Positions 11,531-24,076 of a stretch of DNA of 64,000 nt are shown piece after piece (within the stretch, counting starts at the first letter, position 1; every line of letters begins with the position of its first letter). The DNA is taken from NCBI RefSeq assembly GCF_021155775.2, contig NC_060235.2:4657521-4721520 (forward strand), written 5' to 3'. The DNA comes from Neodiprion pinetum (lineage: Eukaryota > Arthropoda > Insecta > Hymenoptera > Diprionidae). A program made the position numbers and the translations under genes. The notes under the pieces were generated by a model. That model did not search any database. It had not been told where the DNA came from and worked only from the letters and a program-made list of their open reading frames with translations.

Positions 11531-11633
11531 CGGCGCGTACGGTCGCCTTGTATACGTGTACAGGTGCTGCGGGGCAATTAAATTCTCATTCCAAACGATT
11601 CGCTAGCCAAGTTTGTAACTCCTTTAAGAGGAT

Positions 11634-11657
11634 CCCCCCCCCCCCCCCCCCCCCCCC
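11634..11657 (+). repeat. C24 homopolymer
   Basis: Twenty-four consecutive C, just outside the hdc promoter region. Runs of G or C this long are rare. It is complementary to the G24 run 394 bases further on. Confidence 0.9.
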
Positions 11658-11726
11658 TTGATTGATTTCGATGTGATGCAGGACGTACGTACAATTCGAA
11701 TATCGATATACGCGTGTCTCGAAGGC

Positions 11727-11944
11727 GACAAAACTGCTCAACAGGCACGTTCTGTTAAACAACAAAAGAGGAACGATCCAAACGCCATTTTCCTTGACGC
11801 GGAAACAAAGAATTGGCTTGAATCGTAATAAATTGCATTAGTCGATTCGTGGACATCATGCCGTTGTTTCTTTATTCTTGCGTCAAACGAAAATCTGCCG
11901 AAGTACTTTTGTCCAGCGTTGCCTGTTGAGCCGTTTTGCGCGTT
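11727..11944. mobile_element. palindromic MITE-like element, copy 1
   Basis: An imperfect palindrome: the left arm from about 11727 (CTGCTCAACAGGCACGTTCT, then TTGACGCGGAAACAAAGAA) matches the reverse complement of the right arm ending about 11944 (GGCTCAACAGGCAACGC, then TTGACGCAAGAATAAAGAAA). The same arm sequence occurs in the copy at 12738-13036. There is no coding capacity. It lies between the C24 and G24 runs. Confidence 0.6.
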
Positions 11945-12051
11945 TGACAAACGTCGACTTGGACGTTCGGAGATACGTGCGTCAACGTCGAAATCGACTC
12001 AGGTCAGGGAATTCTGAAATTCTGGGTTAATCAAGGAAATATCCGGGAGGC

Positions 12052-12075
12052 GGGGGGGGGGGGGGGGGGGGGGGG
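12052..12075 (+). repeat. G24 homopolymer
   Basis: Twenty-four consecutive G following GGGAGGC. It can in principle form a G-quadruplex. Forms an inverted pair with the C24 run at 11634. Confidence 0.9.
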
Positions 12076-12737
12076 TGGCCAAAAGTTAGGGAATAGTTTA
12101 CTGTATATTTTCGTTCGTAAAAATACATCGCAAAATTTTTTTGTTCCTTAGATAAATTAGATCAAATACTTGCAAAATTGTTTATTCAAATTGGTCGGGA
12201 AAAACGGTAATATTTTCGTCTGGAAAATCTGTAAAATTCCGGGAATTACGGGACGGAGGTTTTAGTGGCCATCCTAATTTTAACGCTCGCGTCTAACTAC
12301 GCGGATGTATCCGATCCAACTGAGCACAGTGTAACTATTATATCTTATAGATAAGAATGCTCCTTTCTGCATCATTTTTGAAGATTCTGATGTACTTATT
12401 GCGTTTAGATACACACGCTGCACGTGCCTCTACGCCTCTGCTGTCCTGCCTTAGTACCACGCTACTACCGCTTGACCTTGACCCCATGTTCTATTTACAC
12501 GACAGCTGGGACCCGCACGGAGATACGACGGAGGTAAGATACACTTTTATTTACCTACGTTGTTGTACGGTGTAGTATATTTTGTCGGTGGAAATCTGAG
12601 GCACCTTGCTGATTTTATTTTATTCGCGAACTTCCGAAGCTCGAGCTTGCATTCTTGAATTCCTTGAATTATCGCTCGATTCGTGTTTCAAGATCGTTGT
12701 CTCGACGGGGTGCCCCGCTTGATTTCGACCATTTGAC

Positions 12738-13036
12738 GTACGTATCGCGAAATATCGAAGTCCACGTATTTCAGACGCGAAAAAGGGCTGACAGCCCCGT
12801 TCGACACACTATTCTGAACAATACCGCTTCAACCGATTTTCATTTGACCCAGAAATAAAGAAATGGCATAAATTCTACGAATTTAGTATTGCGATTTCGT
12901 AGAATTCGTTTTATTTCTTTATTTCAGAGTCAAATGAAAATCCGTTGAAGTGTTTTTGTTCGGAATTGCGTATAGAATCGGGCTATTAAGTCCCTTTTGA
13001 GTTTAGATTCGTGAACTTTGATATTTACGGATGTAT
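12738..13036. mobile_element. palindromic MITE-like element, copy 2
   Basis: An imperfect inverted repeat of about 300 bp with arms of about 140 bp. Left arm blocks GCGAAATATCGAAGTCCACG, AAAAGGGCTGACAGCC and TTTTCATTTGACCCAGAAAT pair with the right arm read in reverse. The centre lies near 12888. The shared core (TTCAACSGATTTTCATTTGA followed by GAAATAAAGAAA) identifies it as the same family as 11727-11944. Confidence 0.65.
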
Positions 13037-16000
13037 AAGTGTACATATGCATACATTAAGGAGATGCCATAATTAGACCTCACCGAATTCGTTGAATTTC
13101 TTCTACTTTCGCTGTTATAAGATGCTACGTATGCATTTTTGTGGAAAAACACGCGGATACATTTTGCTTGTACGCAAAATTGAAGAAGCGGCATCGAAAA
13201 ATAAGAAATCGCGATCGGGCTTTCGTAATAAAATTTCACCGAATTTCAGACGACGCTGAATTTTCGAAACAACGATTTTTGCAAAAACCTAACTTCTAGA
13301 TATCAACCCTTAAGTCTGAAATGCTTTTTTCGCCACCCTTATTTCGGAAACCTGCGTCATTTTGTCCGGTACGTTTTTTACCAAATTTATCCGTTATAAA
13401 AAATCTAAAAAAATTCTTATACCATCTTCAAACGTTCCACTAGAATCCTATGAAAAAAAATAATTCGAAGAACAATCATAACTATCGAACGAAATGTGTC
13501 GAAATAAAAAATCAAATGGGAAATCGAGGCTAAAAGATTGAGGAATAAAAATACTAATAAGCCGTTTCGAAAAATTTCAACCGGATGCTTTAAGTTTCTA
13601 CCATAAAAAATCGTTATTTTACCGTACCGATACACCACACCTTTTATTATCCTCGTCGGAATAATTAAACCTTATTCAGGGAATACATAAAAATGAAACG
13701 TTTATTAAGATATATGTTATAACTGGACTTGGGGGAAAAAGATAATAAAATAAATATATGTATACATAGGTTGACGTACAAATTAAAATTTTTTTTTTTT
13801 TTTCTTATTCCATTATTAACTTTTTTCTAGGGTGGTGAATATTTCTCGACTTATTCGAACAATTCAAATAGGCGCCGAAAAGAAAATTACCCAGGTTTCG
13901 GGATTAATGGTTAAATATAGTGTTTTCAAATATCGTTAAAATTTCACCAATCTTCTCTCGACGATCATGTCTTTCCGATCCATCACAAAGATTTATATCG
14001 CCTGGCGAATCTTATCGCCATCGGGTTGAAGGAACGATAAAATTAATCATGCATTGCAATAATATCGTTAATACTTTTACTCGTACATATAGGTGTATAT
14101 ATATATATATATATAAATTTCAAGCCTCTCTCAACATTGTCGTCTTTAGAATTTTCGTTTTTCGCCGCTCGAGGAATCAGATCCAATGGTAATAATAATA
14201 CTAATAACAATAAGAATAACAATGATAATAACAGTCCCCCTCGACCTCGCGTCGTCAACAATGTTGTCAAACTCTTCCCTCTTTTCTCCAATCCGTATTC
14301 GACATGTTCGTAATACCCAACACACGCGGTGTAAGACGCAAAACTAACGCGTCGGTTTCACGTTTGAAGTTTCGTTTCAAGGTGAGTACGCGTCGTTACT
14401 GTTCGTTTTGTTCACTTTCCCTCTCTCCGCCTTCGTCATCACCGCCGCAACGCAATTCATTTCATGACCCTGCGGTAAACGACCGTCCGTTAAAACCCCC
14501 ATGAATCCTCCCAGTTTGTTCGTAATACTCGACGATTTTCAAACGGTTGATAAGAAAAAGAAAAAGGGATGAAAATTTTTACGACCGCGTTTCCACTTTC
14601 GTGCGAGAAGACGAGGCGGACCGTTTTTTTTTCATTCCCCCGTTCGTTTTCCGAAACGTCGAATACTTGCTCGGCAGTTTTTCTTTCTTTTTTTTTTTTT
14701 CCTCCTAGAAACACGAGCGGTAAGTTGCGATAAATAATAAAAATGTTCATATACGTACGTATACATACGAATGATAAATAATCGGCAATGCGATATACGT
14801 TGTTTCCCGTTTCTGTATATGCATGTATACGTAGGTATAAAATATCTTGCGAACGATAAGACAAGCTATCGATATTGACTGTGCGCGTAAAATAATAATA
14901 TCCGTTGACTTATCGGTAGTGGAGACAAAAATAAAAGAAAAAAAAAAACAAACAAACAAACTACGACAAAGCTCGTTTTGACATTTTTAACACATTTTTT
15001 CACAAATTGATGCGATTTTTTTTTTTTTTTTTTTTCCCGCGCATTTCATATCATTTACATTGCCGTTCTATGCTATTATTATTGTTATTCACCTCGCAGT
15101 CACGATATTAATTTGTACTTCTCGTTGTTGATGTCATTGTTGTCGTTGTTGTTGTTGTTGTTTTTCCATTCTATTCTATTCGTCCTACAACGATTGCGAA
15201 ACCTTCTGCCTTTCGAAACGATCGTTTTTACGCACGGGAATGAGAATAAACGTAACAAACAAAGTAATAAAAAAAAAAAAAAGCAAAGAAAAGGAACGCA
15301 ATTGTACGGACAAGATCTACGATTGTTGGACAATTAAAATTCCAACGATCGCTGTTCGCTGGATTAAAATTGTTCACGATACCGACTTTGTTGTATAATT
15401 AGTTTCGAGTTAGTCGTGGTCAATTTTTTTTACGTTTTTTCGTTTTCTTTCTCTCATCATATTTGCCATTTTCTTTTTTCTCTGCTTTTCCTCTTCGTTT
15501 TTTTCTAGTTTTTTTGTTGTTGTTGTTTTTTTTTTCAATCATCTTCCCTACTTTTTCATAATTGTTTCCATTTTGTTCAATCGTTTTTTTTTTTTTTCAA
15601 TTCTCGTACCTGTTAAAAATTAATTACAACACACACCGTATTTCCGATTTGATTGCGGATTTCTTTTTTTTAATTTTTAAAACTTTTTCAATAAATTTTC
15701 AACAGGTATGAAAATAGAAAAAATGATTTTAGAAAAATAGTAAAAACCGAAGTCCCACTCTAAACCTTGTACCAAATGTTTTTTTTTTTTTTTTTCTTTT
15801 CTCGTTTCATAAAAATCAATTTCGGTATTTTTGAGATGAGTGTATTAAAAAAAAAAAAGAAAAGAAAAAAAAAACATAGGTTACAGAAGAGTGATTAAGA
15901 GAATTTGCAAATTTTTTTGCAAGCCTTTCAAGAATTCCTTGGTGGAATAAAAAAATCTCACGGTCAACCGTTTACTGAGTTGGCGTGGAATCGCCCATAC

Positions 16001-17182
16001 ATATGTATACGTATATAACGCATACGTTCAGTCACATTCCAAATTGGTCTGTGTCCAGGACTTTATCAGTTGTACGATAAGAAATATTACAAACAGATAT
16101 AAGTGTTACATGACCGATTCGTGCATTACGAAACTGACACACTCCTTCCTAAATATATATATATATATATACATATATTTGTGCAGTCATTAACTTTAAA
16201 AAAAGGAGTAACCAACCTTGCGATTCGGTTAAACGGCCCGCGAAACAATTCGCCTCCGAGTCATCTGAGATTCGTTGATTATTCATCCATTCGCGCGATT
16301 CGTGTCGAGTCTCTCTGGAACTCAAGGAAACAAGTATCAGTTATGAGAAATTTTGTACGTATGTAAATTAACGTGGGAAATTAATTTTCACGTTTTTATA
16401 GTAAAATTTTGTGCGTCGCGCTTGTGAGAAAATGAAAGCTGCGAAGAGATTTAAAAATATTTTGAACAACATGATTCGAGAACTGAGAGTTGTTAAGAAA
16501 GATGGACGATTTTTTTGTCGTACGAATTGAAAACAAAACTTACACTTCTTCTGTTGACACAAGATCGCCAAATATTTGCTCGAGTTGAACACACGATGTA
16601 AGCCAAATAAAATTCGTTACACGTGCGAACGCTGAACGATAATTCATTAGTATAATATTACCAAGTTACGACGTCGCGAGACTTTGTGTTATGCAATCAT
16701 TTAATTTGGTCAATGAATCAGCTTGACAAAATATCTCTGCGAGAGAGAACGATGTGTTTGAATATTTTCGTTTCTTTCTTCTTTTTTTTTTTTTTTTGTT
16801 TTTTTTTTGTTTTTTTTTGTCCGGGTTATTATCGAAGTAATTAATGCGAGGGAATTATATTGTAAGAAAATGTAAATTTCAAATTAACGTAGCACCAGGC
16901 GGTTTTATATCTTGTTTCAAGGATATGCTTTTGCCAGAAATATACTTACATACGCATGTAATACATTACAATAATTATAGCGATTCATTTTACTGGAAAT
17001 AATAACATGTCGATTAATGTTTAAAATATACGTACGGGTTGTATCGCGAATAATTTTCAAAAGTTAAATTCGCGTTGTTTTGCCGCTCGTATATGAAAAG
17101 ACAATGCATTTGCGAATCGATCGTTTAAGTAATTTATGCTTATACTTTGGCTTGAGATCGTTTTAAATTACCTGCGTGTATA
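13037..17182. other. AT-rich non-coding stretch
   Basis: No coding exon, RNA gene or intact transposon was seen. Contents are poly(T) and poly(A) runs (for example 15018-15036 and 15778-15795), a (TA)n run at 14096-14115, a (GTT)n run at 15137-15160 and a TA run at 16154-16171. All open frames here lack recognisable domains. Confidence 0.6.
14096..14115 (+). repeat. (TA)n microsatellite
   Basis: Ten TA units. Confidence 0.85.
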
Positions 17183-17500
17183 CAGGGTGTCACAATTTAA
17201 AAAATGCACTACGTTTTAAACCGAATTAATGGTACAATTGGAAAATGCGTCCCACAAAAGTTGTACGGTTCAAAGGGAGACACGTGAAGAATTTTTTTCA
17301 CACGGTCCGAAATCGTAACTGGCAATGCTGTAGAGAATGGAACAGTTTTTTTTTTTTTTTAAACGGAATCATACATTTTTGTGTTCACTTCAAATATTCT
17401 TTATTCGAAAATGTAAAACTGTGTCAGGAAATTTATTTTTATAAGCCGAATAATTAGTGAGATACAAGGAAAAATTTAATCTTTTAAACCGGACACCGTG
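17183..17500. mobile_element. Tc1/mariner-type MITE
   Basis: Left end TA|CAGGGTGTCACAATTTAAAA; the right end reversed reads TA|CACGGTGTCCGGTTTAAAAG. TA dinucleotides flank both ends, as expected for Tc1/mariner insertion. The element is 318 bp, has no transposase frame and carries an internal oligo-T run at 17346-17360. The open frame 17245-17457 lies entirely within it and is not considered a gene. Confidence 0.75.
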
Positions 17501-18870
17501 TATAGAATATCGTAAATATATAGATATATGTGTGTTAATGGAAATAAGTTTTTAGAAAATTTCAAGAGTTACTTAAAACGTTTGAGCTTGCCGTCTTCGC
17601 TTTTATCAAGGAAACCAGTTTTGCCAGTTTGATTGAACAAAAAGCCAGAGTAGCCGGTACCCACTTATTTTTAATATTTTTCATTTATATTCATCGTTGA
17701 ATAATCTTTAAAAATTTCACTTTCGCAATCAAGTTCCATGTAGATTTTAATCACAAGTCTGATATTTCACTCGTTACGAATCGTTGGTGATAATCATTCT
17801 TTATCCAAAGATTAATTTTTCTTCGAATCGATAACTCGCGATCCTGACAACACCGCGGGATAAAATATTGCCTCGATTTAAAATCGATGAAATCGTATCG
17901 ATACAATTTCATAATCCAGTGCTTGATTTTAGACTAGGCTAGGCTAACTAGGCTAACTTTTAAAGAGGAAAGGATAAGTCGTATATAAATCGAAAGTGTG
18001 ACAAATTTTACTTCAAAACAATGTAAATAGATTCTTGAAATTTAATAAAATTACAAAAAACGTACCAAATTGATAAGTTTTCACATCTTTAATTTATAAC
18101 TGGCGAAGAATGAACACCAAATTTTATCGAAATTAAAAAGCTTTAAATAAAAATACAATTGTGTAATATCTTTTAGTCGTACACGGTTAACCAAAAATTT
18201 ATACGTTTCATTAATTGTCATTATAAAATATGTAGTCCTACACTGAGTATTTAACAAATTGTTATATTCTCCAGCTACGAGGTTTCTTTTTATTTTTTTT
18301 TATTTTATTTTTTATACAAAATTGAGGTACACCGGTATTACAAACGAAAGCTCAGATATCGTTAAGAATCTAACAGATTTATTCGATTTCACTCCGTTGT
18401 GTTCAAAAAATTATTTTCAACAAACGTATCGTATGAGTTTTATTTTATCACGTTGGCATAGTTAAAAATCTGGTATTTCCAATTTCTTGTATGTATATTT
18501 CTGAAGAGGTCTTCGCATTTTACAAGTAGGTAATATCTGATTGTAAAAAATCAACGAAAATGATCAAATTTCGTAGGATTGTGCAAATTTTTCTTCGCTT
18601 CGAGAGATGTGTTTACAAGATTAAAGCCAAAAACGCCAACTTGTGCAAAAGGAAACATTTTGAAAACCTGTTCCGATCATCCTTACACGCGTGTTTGTTG
18701 GAAAATATACCCAGCGCCATTTTGTCACCACGTAACCTATAAGTGTTGAATTTTCACTCACGCAAATCGTCGTTTCTCCTATACGTTCCAAATTACCACC
18801 AACGACACAAAAAAAGTGAAGAATGTAGAGAAAATTTAAGGGTCACAAAATCGAATTTTGCGAAAACGCT
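17501..18870. other. AT-rich non-coding stretch
   Basis: I see no gene or repeat family here. A small tandem GGCTAACTA-type duplication occurs at 17936-17957. Confidence 0.5.
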
Positions 18871-18879
18871 GAAATCTAA

Positions 18880-19395
18880 TTCGTGGAATTTAACATCTTG
18901 ATTTCCTAAAGTGTCACCGATTAGAATTAGAAATCAGTCACTGATCGTGACAATTCATATTTCGTTATTTTATTTTCGCACACAGTATGAAATTTCAATA
19001 TATCGGTCATTCGAAATATTAACCCTTCCAAGTTTTGACCACCATTCACAAGTTTTTGATTACCAGTCATTCTAATTCTAATCTAAAAGTGACACTTCCA
19101 AAAATCAAGATTTTCAACAATTCAACTTTCGTTATTTTATTTTCTCGTACAGTTTGAAATTTCGATATATCGGCCATTCGAAGTATTTACCCTTTCCACG
19201 TTTTGACTCCAAACCACAAGTTTTTGACTACTAGTCATTCTGATTCAAATTAGTCACACTTTCGATAATCAAAATTTCGAACAATTCATATTTCGTTATT
19301 TCACTTTCTCGCACAGTTCGAAATTTCGATAAATCGGCCATTCGAAACAATGACCCTTCCAAGTTTTGACCTCGACCTTCAAGTTTTTTTCTCAC
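18880..19395. repeat. tandem array, period about 165 bp, three copies
   Basis: The anchor CAATTCATATTTCGTTATTT (or a close variant) recurs at 18951, 19118 and 19282, spacings of 167 and 164. Further shared blocks are GAAATTTCRATATATCGGYC, ACCCTTCCAAGTTTTGACC and CACAAGTTTTTGA. Units are diverged by substitutions, so the array is not recent. No coding capacity. Confidence 0.85.
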
Positions 19396-19544
19396 TTCGG
19401 CAAAATTTATGATTAAAAATTGCGTGAATCATATTTTCCGACATTTGTAAAATTCGATATCGCGACCGTGTTCTAATAAAAATTTTCTGCATATTTCCCC
19501 CACCGTCCCTTCAGTTTCAACCCTCCCTCTGGTAAAAATCCGGG

Positions 19545-19965
19545 GCTAGGCTGCAGCTTTAAAGCTCGATCGTCGGTGGTTCGCAGAGGGGGGCGAATCA
19601 GGCGGGTTTCGCTCACACACACACACACGTACAGCCGAAGGCACAGAGAGACGCGGGCAGACCGGGTGAAGGTTCCGAAGGTTGGGGTTGCGGGTGGGGT
19701 GTAGGTCTAGGTTCAGGGGCGGCGATACCGAGGGTTGTGGGCGGGCACTTTCGGTTTCAGGGTGCGAAGCTCGCAAAGCGCATGCGGCGAAAATTTCTCG
19801 CCCCTCGCCGACTGCGAACGACGAGGAACCTTCAGGAACTCGGGGGTAGCGACGCCGGCGTCGCGGTGCCGGATGAACCTGATCGGCTCTTTGTCCGTCT
19901 CTCGAGTTTGTCAACCTTTTGCGCCCTTCTCTCGCACGCATGTGCAACCTTTCGCATGGCGTCTT
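19545..19965. promoter_or_regulatory. isolated CpG/GC-rich island
   Basis: About 420 bases of strongly GC- and CpG-rich sequence in AT-rich surroundings. It holds an NRF1-like GCGCATGCGG near 19778 and a short (CA)n run. Both strands have long open frames, a composition effect; none resembles a known protein. Candidate alternative hdc promoter with non-coding exon, distal enhancer, or promoter of a non-coding RNA. Confidence 0.35.
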
Positions 19966-22377
19966 TGTCGCTTGACGGAAGAAACGAAATTATTATTTTA
20001 TCTTTATTCTTATACTCAAATAACTGCATTCTTATTCCATGCATCGAGAGGTAAACGAAACGTTCGTTTGTTACTCGTAAAGTTTGCTTTTCGCGACTTT
20101 ACGCTGATAAACAAACCCTCGAGCTTTTCGTTGACAGCTGTGACCAAAATTTATTAGCCATAATCAAGACTTTTCTTATTACTCGATGTATCGAATCAAA
20201 TTTTTATTCGTTTAAACATAAACCTGTGATTAATTGTTATTTTTCTGTACCAGTGATTCGAATCCGAAATTGAACGTTTGTTTAATTGTTATTTACAGTA
20301 AATGTTTTGGAAGATGGGTAATTTTTCTTAAATACCGAAATAACGTTCTTGTTTCTACCAAAAGCAAGACTTTATCCGATAAAACCGTTATTTCTTTTAT
20401 TACATACGTGGTAGAAATAAAACTTTTTTCTCACCTTATTTTCGATCGCAGGTTTCTTTGTTCCTGATATACACATTTTTTCGTTACGATAAGTTAATCG
20501 TTAAACAACAATTCGCACAATTGTTTACAAACTGTTTCGTATTGAGACGATATTTTCTTCTTAGCTGGTAGTTTTTTTTATTTTTTTTTTTTCTGGTTTA
20601 TGAAATAAAATTAAAAATACTATAATTATATCTTTCCCAGATGGGCGGAAGATTTTTCGCTCAAGTCTGTCGTCCTTTGTCTTAATATCAGACCACGTGA
20701 CTCTTTGCCGTTTAATTAATGTTTACAAAAATTGTACAACACATCTCGATTTACGGGCGTTCCGTGTGAAATTTTTTTACGGCTTAGCAGCTCGATTGGC
20801 TTCTTTTTGATATTAGAAATGATAAAATGTTCGTCTTCGTAGACTTTGAAAGCTCGACTTCAAACCGTTATTTTGAACAAAAACTACGAAAAGTTGTGAT
20901 TTCCTTAATTATATCTGATTTCTGATTGTCTCCGACGTAAAAAAATATAACGTCGGCATTATTTAAGATAATTTCAGTTCTACGTGATTATTATCCATTT
21001 ACTTAAGATTGATTTTGAAAAATCTTGCCAAGTAATCTGCAAGTTTCTTTTTCTTTTCTTTTTATGCCGCGTTTTTTCAACACGACGTTTAATTTAAATC
21101 AGAAACGGCCACAGGCTTTAAAGTATTCCTCAGACAATTTTTTGAGCTACAAATCGTAGGACTAAACTTTTTTCACACCCTTTAAAAACTAACGTGCAGT
21201 ATTCGAGTGGATGAAAAAATAAAAAAAAAAAATAGTTGAAATTTTTCGACCCGATTAGAAACAGTATAATAATTAATACGAATACTTTAGTTAATTATTT
21301 TTCAGTATTTAGTATATTATATACATTTTTTGCCTTTTCTCCGCGTTTCCAATTTTACGTCTGTAAATTTTTAATACAGGTACAAACGGTGCTCAGATTT
21401 TTTACTCCTTATATTATAACTATACGCTCGATATACTCCGTTGATTGAATTGTTTATTTCACCCTCTCTCAATATGTCTTATTTCTCGCCTATTTCCTGA
21501 AGTGTATAAATTAATATACGCCTCGTGTAAATTTGACCGATTTTTTACTAATTCTCGGTCCATTCATTTCATCCATTCATTGATTTATTTTACACTCAGA
21601 ATTTATAATTCTTTAATTATGCCTGTAATATACTCAGATTGTTATTCTCACATTTTTCCTTTCCAATTTTCGTTTCACTCAAGCCATTAATTTTGAAATA
21701 TACTCGTCATATCGGATGATTTATACTCGAACCGCGTAAATCTAAGAAAAAGAACGTACTAAAATAAAAAACAAACAGCAGAGAAACTATCCCTGAAAAG
21801 TATTGCATGCACGTATACGTATACATACATATATATATATTTGCTAATCGTATATCTATGTTTAATACATACAGTGTGTAGGAAGCAATTAACCTTCTAC
21901 GGATTTGATTCACAGCAAGAATCAGCATAATACAAACCTTAATAATCATTGCACGTTTCGTTTTCGCTTCTGATTCTTCATCGCAAGCAATACGATACTT
22001 TTACTTACGATTATACACGTATACATAAACTGTAATATAACATGCACAAACTTATGCAATACACGTATTTTAATATTGATATAAGTATATTTCTATGAAA
22101 GATGTTACACCGCGTGATTTTAAAAACAACGATGACAATGAAACGTTGTACAAAAAACGTGGACAAGTATGGATCTAAATATGTCTGAAAGAATAAGAAG
22201 TGGACGAAAATCGTCTCTGACGGTGAATCGAGTTCAAGTTCGAAAAGAGAAAGCGAGTGTGGAAAAACGAAACAAGAAGGAAAAGAAAAGAAAAAAAATT
22301 GTACGAATACATATATATATAATTCGATCGCGTAGATCAATCTAGTCGCAAGAGTCATACCTAGTTAGTCTCTGTAC
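19966..22377. other. AT-rich non-coding stretch
   Basis: No gene, RNA or transposon was recognised. Open frames are short, hydrophobic and low-complexity. Confidence 0.5.
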
Positions 22378-22772
22378 AGGTACTCTCCTGAAACTGGATA
22401 ATCAACGACGCATGCGCGAGTTTTATCGGCCGTTGGCGCAGGCTGGCCATCCCGAGTTTTCGGCTGCCGAACTGTTTCTGACGGCGATGCGATTGATACG
22501 AATTTTCGAGGTTAGAATCTCGAATAATTGAGGCAGTGACTCGGAAATGTTTGGGAAGCGTTTTGTTGTCGGGTCGGAAAGTCGATTCTTCAAAGAACGA
22601 TCGAAATTTAACGCTTCACGCTCTTTGAAAATTCAAACGTACACGTTTTGCGTAGGTTGGCGCGCCTGCATCGCGGACAAGAATATCGCTGCGTGAAGAT
22701 TTCGCCGACCAATGAGATTTAATTATTTGGCCCACGCGCGGTTGATTTTCAAGTTTCAAGAGATTGTCCCGG
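22378..22772 (+). mobile_element. GC-richer non-autonomous element, copy 1
   Basis: It aligns end to end with 62975-63382 with few differences. The right end reversed (CCGGGACAATCTCTTGAAAC, then TTGAAAATCAACCGCGCG) matches the left end of the partner copy (CCTGAGACAGTCTCTTGAAA, then TTGACAATCAACGGCGCATG), giving terminal inverted repeats of about 42 bp; this copy's own left end is diverged. It contains GCATGCGCG. The minus-strand open frame stops within this copy but continues in the other, so it is probably not coding. Confidence 0.75.
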
Positions 22773-23788
22773 TATAAATATACGTCGATAGAACGGTATG
22801 AATTACGTGTATAACCGACGCTAATAATAACCCGGGATGCTTGAATAATATTGCCTTTTATTTTTAATTTTTTCCTCACTCACTCTACTAAACGGCTGTA
22901 ATTTGTAATGTATTTAAAATATAGAATATACCATACCTGTAACGCACAATACATGTATGTAATTACACCTCGCAGCGTTGGATGTTTTTTTTTTTTTTTT
23001 GTTGCTTTTGTTTTCTTTTTTTCTTTTTTCTTCATTTTACAAGTAATGAATGAGGGAATAAAAATTGCAAAGTAGCGTGAGAAAAGAAGGAAGGAAGAAG
23101 TGAGTGGAGGGGTGAAAAAAAAAAATCAAACACGTATCGATTACATGAATAATGGACAGCAGCTCGCTCTTACGGTGTCGGTGTCGATTATATCGGTAAT
23201 TATACAACGTTATTATAATCTTTTCGTATATTTTTCATACAAATTATGGTACGAAGTGTAATATACGGTATAAAAAACTCGATTGATGGGTATAATATTA
23301 TCCAGATGGAACGTTAAAACTAACTTCTTAGCGTACAAATTTTTACACTTGCAACAGTTTGATCACGTTTGAACGATGCGATAAAGATTATGGTCTTTCA
23401 ATTGTGTCTCAACAAGGAAATGGGAAAAACAAAATAAATAAACAACAACTTCGTGCAGACAGAAAAAAATAGCGTGCGTTGCACGTTATGTTTTACACTC
23501 GTGTCGGATGTTTAATATTTTTATAATTCGTTAACGCGATAAGGTTATCCGATGGTTATAACGATCTACTTTGAGATGATAATTAATTTTCAAGTGCAGC
23601 GGAACGGTGTTTGAAAGAATTATTATTCAAACTGGCTCGATGCGCGAAAATGTGATTTTGCACACCGAATGGCTTTAAAAATTGACTTCTTTTTTGGCTA
23701 CATTTGGCTATGGATTTTTTTTAACGTTTGGAATTTTGTCGAACGTTTCGGACCTTTGTTCGTTGTAAATGAGAAAATTTTAAAATCT
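22773..23788. other. AT-rich non-coding stretch
   Basis: Only a poly(T)/TTTTC tract at 22985-23040 and no recognisable feature. Confidence 0.5.
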
Positions 23789-24076
23789 GAAAAATGGAAA
23801 TTCCGAATGATCGAAGATTTCAGCCTTTGTGAAATTTCACCAGTTTGAACTTTCTTTGCTTTGGATTTTCGATATTTTTGTGCTCGGAATCCAGGTCATT
23901 CCGATTTTACGGTTTTTCTCAACTTTTTACACCTACTCGCTTAGCGAACTACGCCGCGTGAGTATATTTTAATTTTCAATTGTTATTTGTTAAACGTTTG
24001 ATTTCTTTACTTCGAGTTTCGCCACCAAATAATTCTAAAATTACTTCTAAATCTAAATATAACTTGAACCCCGCCA
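23789..24076 (+). repeat. dispersed repeat, copy 2 (partner at 498)
   Basis: Homologous to 498-732, with an additional segment of about 65 bases between the GTCATTCCGA block and the TTTCGCC block. Class unknown. Confidence 0.5.

Noticed and set aside
11187..11661. Frames of 109-124 codons in the hdc promoter
   Set aside because: GC-rich sequence is open in several frames on both strands at once; no start context or domain favours any of them.
17936..17957. GGCTAACTAGGCTAAC as a telomeric-type repeat
   Set aside because: Only two or three imperfect units, unlike TTAGG arrays.
19546..20157. Frames of 133-140 codons across the CpG island
   Set aside because: Arg/Pro-rich compositional frames on both strands, no recognisable protein.
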